Assembly (NCBI GenBank): GCA_028356125.1
Contig: JAOMTZ010000005.1
Span: 34,889-98,888 of the forward strand
Length of the DNA: 64,000 bases
Reading direction: 5' to 3'
From: Candidatus Poseidoniaceae archaeon
GTDB lineage: Archaea; Thermoplasmatota; Poseidoniia; Poseidoniales; Poseidoniaceae
Below, piece after piece: positions 1 through 13,000 of the stretch. Under the pieces are notes generated by a model. It was given only the letters and a program-made list of their open reading frames with translations. It did no database searches and was not told the DNA's origin. A program made the position numbers and the translations under genes. How positions within the stretch are numbered: the first letter of the stretch is position 1; the number at the start of each line of letters is the position of its first letter.

Positions 1-2
1 TC

Positions 3-458
3 TCTATTCTAGATGCAACTCCGAGTGCATTACCAATTTACTTAGGAAGCGAAATAGAAATCAGTTCAGAAAAAACATCTGGCTTGATTATCGCTGGGAA
101 ATCAACAACCAAATTCTATCTCGACTCTAGAGATGGAACCGACATGAAAACCGAACCTAAAATGTCAGACTTAGTTCCTGTTTTCGAAATTAAGTCCTCT
201 TCAATAATAGCCGATGAAGATGCGGAAACAATGCAAAGTTCAATTGTTCAAAATCAAAATTATTTCACTTATTGGATGAACTTCGATACATCGTTGGATT
301 TAATCCCATTCTTGATGTGGTCTATCACCTTGATATTCATTGTAGCATCGTTTGTTATGATGAAGGGTGATCAATTCGAAGATGATGAATACGACATCGA
401 AGAAATCGAAGTCGAGAAGGATGAACCTGTTGGTTTACTCCAAAGGCTTGGAAATTAA
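3..458 (+). CDS. 5'-truncated membrane-anchored protein, C-terminal part (reading frame open from window start)
   Basis: Frame is open from position 3 through the listed ORF at 84; one TM helix (LIPFLMWSITLIFIVASFVMM) and an acidic tail; TAA at 456-458. Confidence 0.75.
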   Translation, partial: SILDATPSALPIYLGSEIEISSEKTSGLIIAGKSTTKFYLDSRDGTDMKTEPKMSDLVPVFEIKSSSIIADEDAETMQSSIVQNQNYFTYWMNFDTSLDLIPFLMWSITLIFIVASFVMMKGDQFEDDEYDIEEIEVEKDEPVGLLQRLGN

Positions 459-868
459 TTCAATAGCATTCGCATCTCTTCAACGGATCTCAATTCGGTG
501 AGATAGATTTGCTCAACGCTATCATACAATTCCCTATCTTCGATTTCATCAAGCATCTTCATTAGTTCACCATATGCTTCAGCCGCTTTGATTTCTGTAT
601 CTAATGCACTTTGAAGCATTACACGATAATCTTCAGTATGTGCTATTGGATGAGAATCTCTCTCTGTCACACAAATGCCTCCATGCTTGACGATTGCATT
701 CCTTATTGTAGCCGCATGAAGCATCGACTCTGTAGCCTCACTCTGGAAAAGTGGTTCTAATTGTAGGCGGTACATTCCTTTAACGTAAGCTGCGTAGTGA
801 GCATACATATTGGTGGCCCGCAATTCTAATCCAAGCGCTTGATTCATTTTATCTACTAATGCTGACAT
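455..868 (-). CDS. ferritin-like four-helix protein (bacterioferritin/DUF-type)
   Basis: Helical protein with E/H residues spaced as in ferritin-like proteins (LELRATNMYAHYAAYVKGM, SEATESMLHAATIR, EIKAAEAYGELM). Convergent 4-bp overlap with the upstream + gene. Confidence 0.6.
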   Translation of the reverse strand: MSALVDKMNQALGLELRATNMYAHYAAYVKGMYRLQLEPLFQSEATESMLHAATIRNAIVKHGGICVTERDSHPIAHTEDYRVMLQSALDTEIKAAEAYGELMKMLDEIEDRELYDSVEQIYLTELRSVEEMRMLLN

Positions 869-907
869 ATTAACACCATTTAGGTTAGACGAAATAAAAT
901 TAATTAC

Positions 908-928
908 TTCTCCTATGTTATAGGAGAA
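908..928. repeat. perfect inverted repeat TTCTCCTAT-GTT-ATAGGAGAA
   Basis: 9-bp arms with 3-nt loop, 40 bp upstream of the ferritin-like gene start. Confidence 0.85.
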
Positions 929-1002
929 AGGAAACGAATACTAAAAGCCTTGCATGTCTCCAATAAACCGGAAAATGATGATTCGTTGATGTAAAAACAT
1001 TC

Positions 1003-1041
1003 ATCATTTGCCATTAAAAAACAATTGCTGTGGCAAATGAT
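1003..1041. repeat. perfect 11-bp inverted repeat ATCATTTGCCA / TGGCAAATGAT with 17-nt spacer
   Basis: Arms 1003-1013 and 1031-1041 read directly from sequence. Confidence 0.85.
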
Positions 1042-1052
1042 ATATCCATGAG

Positions 1053-1069
1053 CAATTGAAAATCAATTG
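1053..1069. repeat. inverted repeat CAATTGA-AAA-TCAATTG adjoining a G8 tract
   Basis: 7-bp arms with 3-nt loop immediately before GGGGGGGGA at the ribosome-binding position of the next gene. Confidence 0.75.
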
Positions 1070-1081
1070 GGGGGGGATATT

Positions 1082-3727
1082 ATGTGGTTAGATAAGAAGT
1101 ACCTCAAAGCAATTGCAGCGATTATAATAATCTCTCTTCCATCGCTAGTTATTACTGGCAACTACATTATTTCCGACTCTCCAGCACCTACGAATAAAGA
1201 TGCTGTTGAGCCAAACCCATACCCTGACGAACCTCTTACAGAGGGGCTGCTATTTGTTGTGATAGATGGCGGACGTAGGGCTGAAATGAGTGACCCAGAA
1301 ATAATGCCTAATCTCAATCGTAGAGTAGCAGATGGAGCATATCTTGAAGTTGAGACAAATCCAATGACTATGACTGCAATTTGCGTTAAGGAAATTGCAA
1401 CAGGCGTACCATCAAGGCCCAATGAGGCACTTCAGAACTTCCATCCAACACACCCTGGAACTCCAGACGGATGGAATCTAGCCAGCACCCATGATGCAGA
1501 TGGAGACGGCGAATACGATCACATGGTTGGAATTGTAGGGGACTATGTATGGAGAGATCTTTACCCTGATAGAGAATTAATCCCATTCGCAAAGCATCGT
1601 TACGGACATGCTGATTATTATCAAGGAGATGAAGAAGCATTCGTTACATTACAGAATTGGGTTGACGGCAAGGCACCTACTGGTTACGAGAATGCCCCTA
1701 ACGTTATCATCACACATATTTCGGGCACAGACAGCGTTGGTCATCGATGGGGAGTAGGACCTGAATATATTGAAAAGCTTGGAATGGTCGATGATAGCCT
1801 TGAACTGATATTCCAATCATTACCAGATACTTGGACTGTTGTCGTAACATCTGACCACGGCCTTACAGACTCAGGCCAACATGGTTCGCCTGAACAAATT
1901 ATTCGAGACACAGCGGCGTTTATGTGGGGGCCTGGAATAAAGAAGGGTGTTGTGGTTGAAGGAGTTGTTCAACGAGATTTATCTACAATACCCTCCATGT
2001 TACTGTCACTACCCTTCCCTCACGCAATACATGGTAAGATACCGCTAGATGCCTTTGACATAAGCGAACCGAAGAAAGAAATCTATGAGCAATGGAACTG
2101 GGATGCCGCAGTTGCTAGGAACTCATGGATGGAAGATAACGGCCACAGTTACGTCGAAGGACTGAGTACGGATGAAATAGAATGGGATAAACTTCCAGGT
2201 GATGAAATTGGAATTAGGAACATTGACATATTGTTGACTGCAATGGCCATAATAGCAATAGGTCTTGCGCTTTATAGAATATTAAAGGATGATGATAAGA
2301 ATCCAAAAATGCTTATTATGGATCTAGTTACAATCCAATTATTGTTTGTTTCTTCTGCATTACTAGCATACAATAGAGAAAATACCACTGGTGTTTACTA
2401 CACCTTGGGGTTGTTCATACCTCTAGCACTGTTCGCAATAAGTTACTATACTGCTAAATCAGAGGATATTAATGAAGATCACTTCAAGAAACTTTGTTAC
2501 ATCTATGTTATTCTGGCAGTATCTTTAGTATTCTATGAGTATAAGTTAGCATTGCTCGCTTTGGTACTATTAGGTATTGCATACTACATTACGAAATCAG
2601 ATCACTTAGTCGAAAAGAAGCGGAATAGTTCTCAAACCTGTGTCGCAACTATGATGGCATTCATGCTAATATATGTAGAAACAAGATTCACGATCCTTTC
2701 ACTTGGAATACTAATGCTATTCCTTCTCGACAAGAAAACCTATGTTAGAGACTCAGAAATGGAAAGGACGCCAAAGAGGGCACTGTATCCTCTTTTGGCA
2801 GTATTATTTACAACAGTGTTCTTCTCAGATTATCGGATTTATGGATTTTCTGCAAATCGAAAGATGATTTTCTGGACACTATCTTACGAACCGGAACTCG
2901 TATTGTTTTCATCAGTAATTGCGTTTATATTCACGCTATTGTATTCCCGTAGAAACGAGGATGTTCCTTTCATTTACGGACTACCAATCGCTGCAGTAAT
3001 GGCTACCATACCTGTGCTAATCAGCCAAAGTAGTGATACTGTGGATTGGATTATGTTATCAGTGCTGTGCGTTGGAGTTGCAATGTCTGCATACAATTAT
3101 TTCGTCAATAAAAAACTCGCAATTATCATTTTCCAGTACTGCGCATTCGCTTGGCTAATAATGAGTTGGGGAGCATGGGCAGGAGCGGCTAGTATGCTAT
3201 TCTTCGGCGCTACCGAATCAATACTCGACAAAGAATGGAAATTCCTGAAAACAAATAACAACAATACATATTCTGAGTTGAGCAGAATCACAATGCTGAC
3301 GATTCTACCTATTGGAATGTGGTTCGCATGGTGGGCTACAATGGGCCAGACTGATGGATTAGCTCACACTAGAGATATCGACCCAGGTAACCTGATATTG
3401 AGAGGCGGATACATCGGAGACAGGATTTCACCAAGCAATGAGTGGGTTGGTTTCATGGGAGCAGGCCCTGTAATCTTGGTAGGAATACTGTTCTGGAATA
3501 TTTTCCGAATGAATGGATGGCCAATCCATTTCGCATTCTTGGCACTGTTGATTAGAGCTGCATTCTTGTCTTTGCAGTTGTCGATCACTCCTGATTTCCC
3601 TAGAATCCTGTTCAAGATTTCGTGGGACTTGTTCTTCTGCTTGATAATCGCTGGTACGATTTTATTCTACATGCTGTATGACAAATGGCTTGTCCAAAAT
3701 GTCTCAGAGCAAAGCAGTGGAATGTGA
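1082..3727 (+). CDS. alkaline-phosphatase-superfamily membrane enzyme resembling GPI ethanolamine-phosphate transferase / type I phosphodiesterase, multi-TM C-terminus
   Basis: LLFVVIDGGRRAEM, TNPMTMTAICVKEIATG, ITHISGTDSVGHRWG and VVVTSDHGLTDSGQHG metal-site motifs; N-terminal TM; about ten or more C-terminal TM segments. The ORF track begins at 1067 (TTG); ATG 1082 follows a G-rich RBS. Confidence 0.8.
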   Translation: MWLDKKYLKAIAAIIIISLPSLVITGNYIISDSPAPTNKDAVEPNPYPDEPLTEGLLFVVIDGGRRAEMSDPEIMPNLNRRVADGAYLEVETNPMTMTAICVKEIATGVPSRPNEALQNFHPTHPGTPDGWNLASTHDADGDGEYDHMVGIVGDYVWRDLYPDRELIPFAKHRYGHADYYQGDEEAFVTLQNWVDGKAPTGYENAPNVIITHISGTDSVGHRWGVGPEYIEKLGMVDDSLELIFQSLPDTWTVVVTSDHGLTDSGQHGSPEQIIRDTAAFMWGPGIKKGVVVEGVVQRDLSTIPSMLLSLPFPHAIHGKIPLDAFDISEPKKEIYEQWNWDAAVARNSWMEDNGHSYVEGLSTDEIEWDKLPGDEIGIRNIDILLTAMAIIAIGLALYRILKDDDKNPKMLIMDLVTIQLLFVSSALLAYNRENTTGVYYTLGLFIPLALFAISYYTAKSEDINEDHFKKLCYIYVILAVSLVFYEYKLALLALVLLGIAYYITKSDHLVEKKRNSSQTCVATMMAFMLIYVETRFTILSLGILMLFLLDKKTYVRDSEMERTPKRALYPLLAVLFTTVFFSDYRIYGFSANRKMIFWTLSYEPELVLFSSVIAFIFTLLYSRRNEDVPFIYGLPIAAVMATIPVLISQSSDTVDWIMLSVLCVGVAMSAYNYFVNKKLAIIIFQYCAFAWLIMSWGAWAGAASMLFFGATESILDKEWKFLKTNNNNTYSELSRITMLTILPIGMWFAWWATMGQTDGLAHTRDIDPGNLILRGGYIGDRISPSNEWVGFMGAGPVILVGILFWNIFRMNGWPIHFAFLALLIRAAFLSLQLSITPDFPRILFKISWDLFFCLIIAGTILFYMLYDKWLVQNVSEQSSGM

Positions 3728-3732
3728 GATTG

Positions 3733-3969
3733 ATGGAAGACTCTCGTCCTCAGAAGATATTGGCAAGTACTGTGTTCAAGTCATTTCTGCTATTCGCTAT
3801 ATTCCGTGCATTCTATGGAGCAGGAATACTGATTGTAACTTGGTTCCTTGCAACGGAATCTGAAGGCCCATGGTGGCTCTCTATCATATTCCTAGCATGT
3901 TCAATGGTATTCTCAAGAGTTCTCTTCAAGTGGATTAAGAGCAAAGGTATTGGCGGAAAATATACCTAA
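3733..3969 (+). CDS. small two-TM hypothetical membrane protein
   Basis: Two hydrophobic segments; ATG at 3733 is more plausible than the listed start, which overlaps the upstream CDS. Confidence 0.5.
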   Translation: MEDSRPQKILASTVFKSFLLFAIFRAFYGAGILIVTWFLATESEGPWWLSIIFLACSMVFSRVLFKWIKSKGIGGKYT

Positions 3970-4036
3970 TGATGCAAATCATACATAAAACCAATGAAGC
4001 GCTAACCTATATGAATACGCAAAATATCGGTATAAC

Positions 4037-7000
4037 ATGGCGAATCATTCGAAACTGTGGGTGGCATTATTTCTGTCGCTACTAATGATAGGATTAGCAC
4101 AGACATCTTACGTCACAGTTGATGATGAGAATATCGATGTAATTTCGCACTCGGATGAGACTATATCCAAGTCATCACCGCTCAATCTTAGTACAGGATT
4201 TAATCCGAAAACATTCGTAGATAATGCAATATTCTTCGACAGCGTAAGGGCAGAATCTGTATCCGTTGGCTTCAGAAGTTCATGTATTGTCTATGATGAC
4301 CAATCTTTGACATGCACTGGCTACAACTATCAAGGTCTATTGGGAGTAGGTTATGACACACCCAATCCTTATCTTTTGAAAGAACATGTTGATGTCAATT
4401 TCCCTGGAAATGTGAAGGTATCGCAAGTTGAAGTTGGCTATGATTCAACATGTGCAATTGACACTGATGGTGGATTGTGGTGCTGGGGATACAACAATCA
4501 TGGCAAAACAGGAACCGGTTCTCCTGAAAGTTATATTATGTCACCTGAAAAGGTATTAATCGACGAAAATGAGTCGGTTAGCGAAGTTGCAATAGGCTAC
4601 CAACATATGTGTGCATTGACTGACTCCAAGAAAATATATTGTTGGGGAAATAACAACTATGGACAATCTTTGCTTCCACACTCAGGCTCAGTAAATGTAC
4701 CTACTGAAGTGAACCTTGATTCGGAAATTATTCCAGTAAGCATTAGTGGAAAAATGCACCACACCTGTATTTTGAATCAAAACGGGGCAGTTTATTGCTG
4801 GGGGCAAAATAACTACGGTCAGTTAGGAGATGGAACGACCAACAACAGAAATGAGATGGTACAGTCGATTTTGCCGTCATCTGATCCTGCAGTGTTTTTA
4901 GTAGCAGGATATATGCACAGTTGCGCTTTACTTGAGAGCGGTGAGATGCGTTGTTGGGGTAATAATGATCAAGGGCAATTAGGAGTAAAATCCATGACAC
5001 CCAATTCATACAAATTTCCTACAAAGGTACTAGATTTACCATTGGATCCAATTAGTTTTGATTTGGGATATCAATATACATGCGCTTTGCTAAAAACACA
5101 AACTAGTATTTGTTGGGGACAAAATACCTACGGCCAGTTAGGTGATGCTACTGTTACTGGCTTCAACACAAATTCGTATAACGGAAATCACAAGCAAGTT
5201 TTGACAAATTATAATTCACAAAATTATGAAAATAGTTTAGGTTTAAGTGTCGGATACTACACTACATGTAGTGTTTTTGATACTGGTAGAGTCGCATGTT
5301 GGGGATATGGTGGAAACGGCCAGATTGGAGATGGGGCAGCCTCATCTCGCACTTACCCATATTACAATCGAGTAACTGTTGGAGAAGAAACATCTGACTT
5401 ACTATTCCCAGTTTCAAAAGAGTTGAGAATTTCTCCTTTTGTTGACGGAATTAATTACTCTGTTTCTGTAACTCCAAGCCTACCCTATGGTTTCGCGCTA
5501 GAATCTGAAACTGGTGCAATTATCCATGATGGTACTGGATCACTGAACACAAGTTTCCACAACCTCACATTTACTGCTGGAGAAGATGAGGTGACAATAC
5601 CTGTATCAATTACTGTCAAAGAATCCCTTCCTTACCCTTCTAGAGTGCGTTCTCACCTTGGCGGTTTATCATTGTTGGATGACTATTCATCCGGCGGAGT
5701 GATGTCTATTTCTTCGACTAAAGACCATGTGTGCATCAATCAGGAATCTGGAGAGATTCATTGCTGGGGTGATGGCCTTGGAGGTAAATTAGCAACTAAT
5801 GCAGATACCGACCAATCTACTCCTCAGCCAACCTCAACATCTGTTTCGTACAATGTATTGCGAGACACATATTATGTTGCTTCTGCAACAGAACACAACT
5901 GTGCCTTGACTAATTCTGGAGAGGTTTATTGTTGGGGAGAAGCAGATGATGGCAGATTAGGCCATAGCTCTACTACTGATTCCAAAGTACCAGTTCTCGC
6001 ACCTTTCCCTAATCACCGCAGTGTGGAAATGATTGCCACTCATGAATCACACAATTGTGCGATAACTGATGATGGTTCTGTATATTGCTGGGGTAATAAT
6101 ACAGATGGCCAAATAGGAGTTGGATACAAATCTAACTACCTCGGAAGTCCAACAAAAACTAACCTACTGGATGGAAGTATGGCAGTTGCGATATCTGTGG
6201 GAGATAGTTTCAGTTGTGCAGTTCTGTCTAATGCAAGCGTTACTTGCTGGGGAGGAAATGACCTTGGACAATTAGGTGATGGCACTAACACAAACTCTAC
6301 AGCGCCTGGCTCAATTGTTCAATTAAGTCAAGATGCAGTAACTGTAAGTTCTGGCCAATCGCATTCTTGCGCAATTTTACAAGATGGCAAAGTTGCATGT
6401 TGGGGTAACAACGATTACGGCCAGTTGGGAGATGGAACACTTATCGACAAGAGTTCCCCCGTAATTGCACAGCTACCTTCATCAAAATCTGCGGTTATGA
6501 TTGACGTAGGTATTTCTCACACTTGTGCGGTCATGAATGATGGATCACTATACTGCTGGGGATTGAATGCTAATCACCAATTAGCAGATGGCACAAACGC
6601 ATTCAAGAGTGTTCCAATCCAATCATCATTACCAAATGGAATATCTGCAACTCTTGTTACAGCTGGTGAAGGACATACTTGCATCTTAACAAATGAATCA
6701 ACTATCTACTGTATAGGTGCAAACTCTGAAGGCCAACTTGGTGACTCTACTACTGCATCTCGCACTATATTCACCGAGACAAAATGGAACCAAAACAACT
6801 CAATTTCTAGTTTATACTACACCTTAGGTTACGCCTCAAACAACAAAATTTCATTCACAGGATGGGGAGATGAATACAACGTAACCTCGACTCTGCTGCC
6901 TGCTGGATTAACTCTTGACAGTGAAAAAGGAGTTCTGATGTACAATGGAATGAGTACATTTAGTGATACAATAACGATTTTTGTAACTGATGGTAATGTG

Positions 7001-10000
7001 AACTTTTCAAAGGATATTTCGATACAAGTTTTCGAACATAACCAATTAGAAGGGCGAATCGATTCTTATTCTTATGATTCAGGATTCGGAACATTCTCGC
7101 AGAAACCTATCTCTGTACGCATGGGCTACCATCATGGATGTTTGATTGACTATGACCATAAAATGAAATGCTGGGGATATAATGGTCATGGTGAAATCGG
7201 AAATTCTTACACGGGTAGTCAGTATACTTATCCAACCAACATAAATCATGGTTACATGACTTCAAGTAGAGATATGGATGTTGGAACATATCAGGTTTGT
7301 TCAATTGATAATGAAAGTCAATTATGGTGTTGGGGATACAACCCCTATGGGAATCTAGGAGTCGGTGATGCCACGGTTAGAAATACCCCCTCTCAGGTAA
7401 AAGACATCACAAATATACTACAAGTTAGTGTTGGGCAATATTTAGCATGTGCTTTAGATAGTTCTTGGGATGTTTACTGCTGGGGTTATAATAACCAAGG
7501 CCAAGCGGGAGAATCTTCCCTTTCTAACCAACTAAGACCAAATTTGATTTCAGGTTTAGGTGATTCCAGGCCGACAATGGTCTCTGCTGGTGATTCTTTC
7601 GCATGTTCTTTGATAGAAAACGGTTCTGTGGCTTGTTGGGGCGCTAATAATTTAGGTCAGTTAGGTATTGGTTCAACTGTGCAATCCTATGAACAAATAC
7701 AGTGGCCTAATTTACCTCAAGGATTATCTGCATCATCTATTTCTGTTGGAAGCAATCATGCTTGTGCAATAATGGATGATTACAGCCTATACTGTTGGGG
7801 ACAGAATAACTACGGGCAAGTTGGGGTTGGAAATACTACAGATATTCTATCTCCAACACAAATTCTAGATTCATCTTACGAAGTTGTTGGAGTTACCACT
7901 GGAGTCTCTAGTACATGCTCATGGCTTAGAAATGGTTCAGCATTATGTTGGGGATACAATCCATATGGTAACCTAGGAAATGGCAACGCAACACAAATGG
8001 ATGAACCGGCTTGGGTAAGACCACACTCTCTGAATACAGACATGAAGATAATTACTATGCATAATACTCTGTATAATACATGCGCAATGTATGATAACGG
8101 TGCGATTAGTTGTTGGGGCCAGGGACAGACATACTGGGGCAATGGAGATGGCTCGGCTGGCAATCGGAACTATCCACAGTCATTCGTTTACAATCAGTAT
8201 ACTGGACAAAGATATGATGGATCAGGAAGTGTGGTTTCAAATTTGAATTACCTAGAAGGCTACCCTAGAGAAGAGAAGTTGCAAAACATAGGCTGGAACT
8301 CCAATAGTTCTGTATCTGGAGTTATGCCAAATGGCCTCTCTTACAATTCTAGTAGTGAGATTTTATCTTATGATGGTTCAACATTAACCCCTGGAAACTT
8401 CAATATCCAGATAACTGATGATTTCGGTTCAAGAAATTTGCAAGTCTCTTACTCATCAGTTAACACCAATTCTAAAGAAGGAAGAATAGATTCTGCGTGG
8501 TTAGGAAATGCTAGTTTCAATTCCGTACAAAACAAAGACTATCAACAAATTGTCAGTATAGATAACTCAAAACAACACACCTGCATATTAGAACTCGATG
8601 GTGATGTATTATGTTGGGGCCTAGGGACATCATATCAGTTAGGAGCAGGAAGTACTACTAGCCACACTTATCCTTATGAAACAAATGTTGATAATTACTA
8701 TCCGAATCTAAATTACTCTTCAATTTCAACAGGTGACACACATACTTGTGCCCTTGATTCAAACTCTGAACTTCTATGCTGGGGATCACGTACATACTAC
8801 ATGTTAGGAGATAACTCTGCATCTGGGACCCAAAATTATCCTTACAAATACACAGGAGATTCTGAAGTTTATGGTAAGAAATTAGCAATGGTCTCTTCAG
8901 GTGGACAGCACACATGTGCAATCAGAGCTGACGCAACCACATGGTGCTGGGGTATGGGTAATTATGGCCAAACTGGTGATGGAAGTGTCAACTCTGGAAC
9001 TCAACCCAAGCAAGTACAATTCCCTAACAATTTGTCAGCAACTAGCCTAAGTCTTGGTTATTCCAGTACTTGTGCAATTGTTGATACTGGCGACATATAT
9101 TGCTGGGGTCGTAATCATGTAGGTCAGTTAGGCATTGGTAATACCACTGATCAATCCTTGCCTCTCAAAGTATTGTTACCAAGTGGTAGAACTGCATTAG
9201 CATTAGAGTCTGGAGATTACCATACCTGTGCTATTTTAGACGACTATTCAGTGAAATGCTGGGGTCAAAATTCTAACGGACAGATTGGAGATGGAACTAC
9301 AGATGATAGAACGTCACCAGCTTCAGTAATTCTTTCAGGAGTAAATGACCCAATTCAATTATCTGCTGGGCAATCAAGTACCTGTGCAGTGTTTGATAAT
9401 GGAAGAATCAAATGCTGGGGTCTGAACTCTAATGGTGAACTTGGAATTGGCAATCAAAATCAACAAAACTCGCCTCAAGACCTTAACTCGATTTCTCATC
9501 TCCACGCTTCACATGTAACTGTTGGAAATGCATTCGCTTGTGCTACATTCCATGATGGAGCACCTAGATGTTGGGGTAATGGTGGTAGCGGAAAATTAGG
9601 TACTGGCTCAACCTCATCAAGCAATGTACCAGTAGCAATTCGTGAATATGCTCCTGGAAATATAACCATAATCGAAGGTAGTGACATTTCAATCCCTCTA
9701 ACTGTTGCAGGCTGGGATTACACCACTTCTGCATCTGGAACTTATCCAACTGGTGTAACTTGGGATAATGTCACAGAATCGATTATTGTTGATTCAAATT
9801 TGCAAGTTGGTAACTATACAGTTTCTGTTACTGTTTCAAATTCGATTAAGAGCGTTTCAGCATCGATTGACTTGGCAGTAATAGACAGAATCGATAGATG
9901 GAGTGACAGAGTAGAGTCACACTCTCTAGGAATGTCAATGCTTAGCAAAAATGATTTGGTTCCAGTGGATATTTCAATAGGAAGGCTGCACTCTTGTTTC

Positions 10001-13000
10001 ATAACAAATTCATCAAATTATTGTCAAGGATACAATACCAATGGCCAACTCGGTGAAAATTCATATTCACAAAGGAATACTCCATACGAGATATATGGTT
10101 TTGATGAACCATTGAATTCCATTTCTAGCGGAAATGAACACACATGTGCAATAGACGAAGGCGGAGAATTGTACTGTTGGGGCTACAACGCATATGGACA
10201 GATTGCGACAGGAACTAGTGCTTGGAATTCCAAATATAACACCCCTCAAAAAATATCTATTGATTATTCATCAAACCAATTACCTCCTGCACTTCAAATA
10301 TCAACTGGAGGTTCCCATTCTTGCGGAATTTTCGAAGATTCAAACCTATATTGTTGGGGATACAATAACTATGGTCAATTAGGACTTGGAGATGTAACCC
10401 AAAGGAATCGTCCAGTAATTGTAGAAACCTCTGGTGATGACTTATTTACCGATATTTCTCTAGGACTCTCTCATAGTTGCGGAATAATCAAAAATGGCTC
10501 TGTTTACTGTTGGGGATACAATAACTATGGTCAACTTGGCGATTCAACCAATGATATTAGCAACGTACCAGTTTACTCTCAGTTGCCATCTGGTAGCAAA
10601 GCTGTCGCAATTTCAGTTGGTCATTACCACAATTGTGCAATCATGGATAATTCATCAGTATACTGTTGGGGACGTAATAGCCATAGCCAATTAGGAAATG
10701 GAAATCAAACAAATATGAATATACCAGTACATGTCAATATACCAATTGGCTCAAACCCAGTTCAAATTTCGAGCGGTGTCAGCCATACATGTACGGTTAT
10801 GGATAATGGTTCGATGTATTGCTGGGGGCACAATGATTACGGGCAAGTCGAAGGTCCAGTTACTGAAAACTTGGGTAGTTATGTTTACAATCCAACCTAC
10901 GTCTCTACAAAATTCAATCACAGAGTCGTTTCAGTAGGTGTTGGCGAAGGATACACATGCATAATCACAGAACACGCAGCTATTTCTTGTTGGGGATCAA
11001 CTAGTTATAGTAAACTTGTAGAACTAAACGAAAATAAGGTCTCTAAACTAAGATATGTTATCTCTGAGGAATACGAATATTCAATTCAACCAATGGGCTG
11101 GAATATCGTAGATTATTCAATCAGTAACCTCCCTCAGGGCATGACAATGAATGAATCCAAATTATCTATCAACTCTGAAGCAAACCAAACTGGAAGCCTT
11201 TCCTGGATTGTAAATACAACTCTTGGAAACACTCAAGGTACAATCGATTATGAAGCTATGTTGATTGATCGCAGACCTAGTTCTGCTCCTGCATGGACGA
11301 ACTCAATTTCTTACAAAGAAGACGATTCTGCAGTTTCAATGACTTCGGTTGATGCATGGTTAAATCATGCATGTGGAATCGATGAAGATGGAAAGGTATA
11401 CTGCTGGGGTGCGAATGGTGATGGCCAGTTAGGTGATTTGTCAACTAACAGAAGGTCAAGTCCGAATCCAGTCCGTTTCTCTGGAGATGACCCTGTAGCG
11501 ATTCAGGTTTCAACTAGCCCACATAACTCATGTATACTTACAGATGAAGGGAGAGTAATGTGTTGGGGAGACGGTTCTAAGGGGCAAAATGGCCAAGGAA
11601 CATGGGATACTAATGGCGATCGCTATGACCTAAAAACTCCAGGGGAAGTTCTTCTACCGTGGTCAAGTAATGCAGTAATGATCAGTACAGGTTACCAATT
11701 TGCATGCTCACTGTTGGATGATGGAGATGTTTACTGTTGGGGAGACAACGGATATGGACAATTAGGTGATGGGACAACAACTGGCTCTGGTTTACCAAAG
11801 AAAGTAATGCTTCCAGATGATAGATTTGCGATTTCAATCGACACTAGTTATGGGCATAGTTGTGCTGTACTAGATAACGGAGAAATGTACTGTTGGGGTA
11901 AACAACAGTACGGGAATATGGGAACTGGGCTGGGGTATATTGCAAGCACTTCTGCTCTTTACAAAATAAAAACTCCTATCAAAGTTGAGATTCCACAATC
12001 AAAATCTGTATCCTTCATGGGAGTTGGTGAATATCATGGCTGTGCAGTAATGACCGACAATACTCTTTGGTGCTGGGGCCGCAATGACCATGGCGAAGTA
12101 GGAGTCGGTAATTCATCTTCAGAAAACAACGAAATAATTCGGAAACCTATGCAGATTGATATGCAATTCTACAGTCCAATTATTGCCATTGATTTAGGTT
12201 CTGAATCAACTTGTACTCTTCATGATGATGGTTCTCTGAATTGTTGGGGAGAGAATGATGATGGAGAAATTGGTAATGGATTAATCGGAGGAGACACCTC
12301 ATCTCCAATTTCAATCCAACTAGATGGTGGAGTAACTGCAACAGGAATCACATCTGGTTATCAATTCAAATGTGCCACTGCATCAGATGGTACTGTCCAA
12401 TGTTGGGGAACTAATGGCTATAGTCAATTGGGCGATGGAACTCAAGAACCGAGTGCTTATCCACAAGTTGTAGATATGGATATTCCATCCACCAGCACAA
12501 CTCTAACTTATCTTGAAGGTGAAATTACTCAAAATCAAAATTATGTATCAGGATGGAATTACACATTCAGTGTATCTCCTCCACTTCCGCAAGGGTTTGC
12601 TCTAGACTATGAAACCGGTTCAATTATGTCAATTGGGAATTCTACATTCGGAGTATCTAGGCATAATGTATCAGCTATGGCTGGACCATACACCACAACA
12701 GTTGAGGTAACAATTGCTGTAATCAGAGATACTGATGGGGACGGAACTCCTGATGCTGAAGATTATGATGATGATGATGATGGAAACCTAGACAGTTTGG
12801 ATAATTGTCCAAGTCAGGCAGGAACCTCAACATTGGGTGGTTATGTGGGATGTCCGGACTCAGATGGAGACGGCTGGGCAGACTTAATCGATCCATTCGA
12901 TGACGATAGCACTCAATGGAAGGACACAGATGGCGATGGTTATGGCGATAATCCGGATGGGACTACACCTGATATTTGGATTCTAGATTCCTCGCAGTGG

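Noticed and set aside
4250-12490. CRISPR-like or satellite DNA array
   Set aside because: Periodicity is protein-level (RCC1 repeats) with divergent nucleotide sequence; no short identical direct repeats with unique spacers.
12757-12782. (GAT)n microsatellite
   Set aside because: Short Asp-coding run inside TSP3-like repeats; no evidence of slippage.
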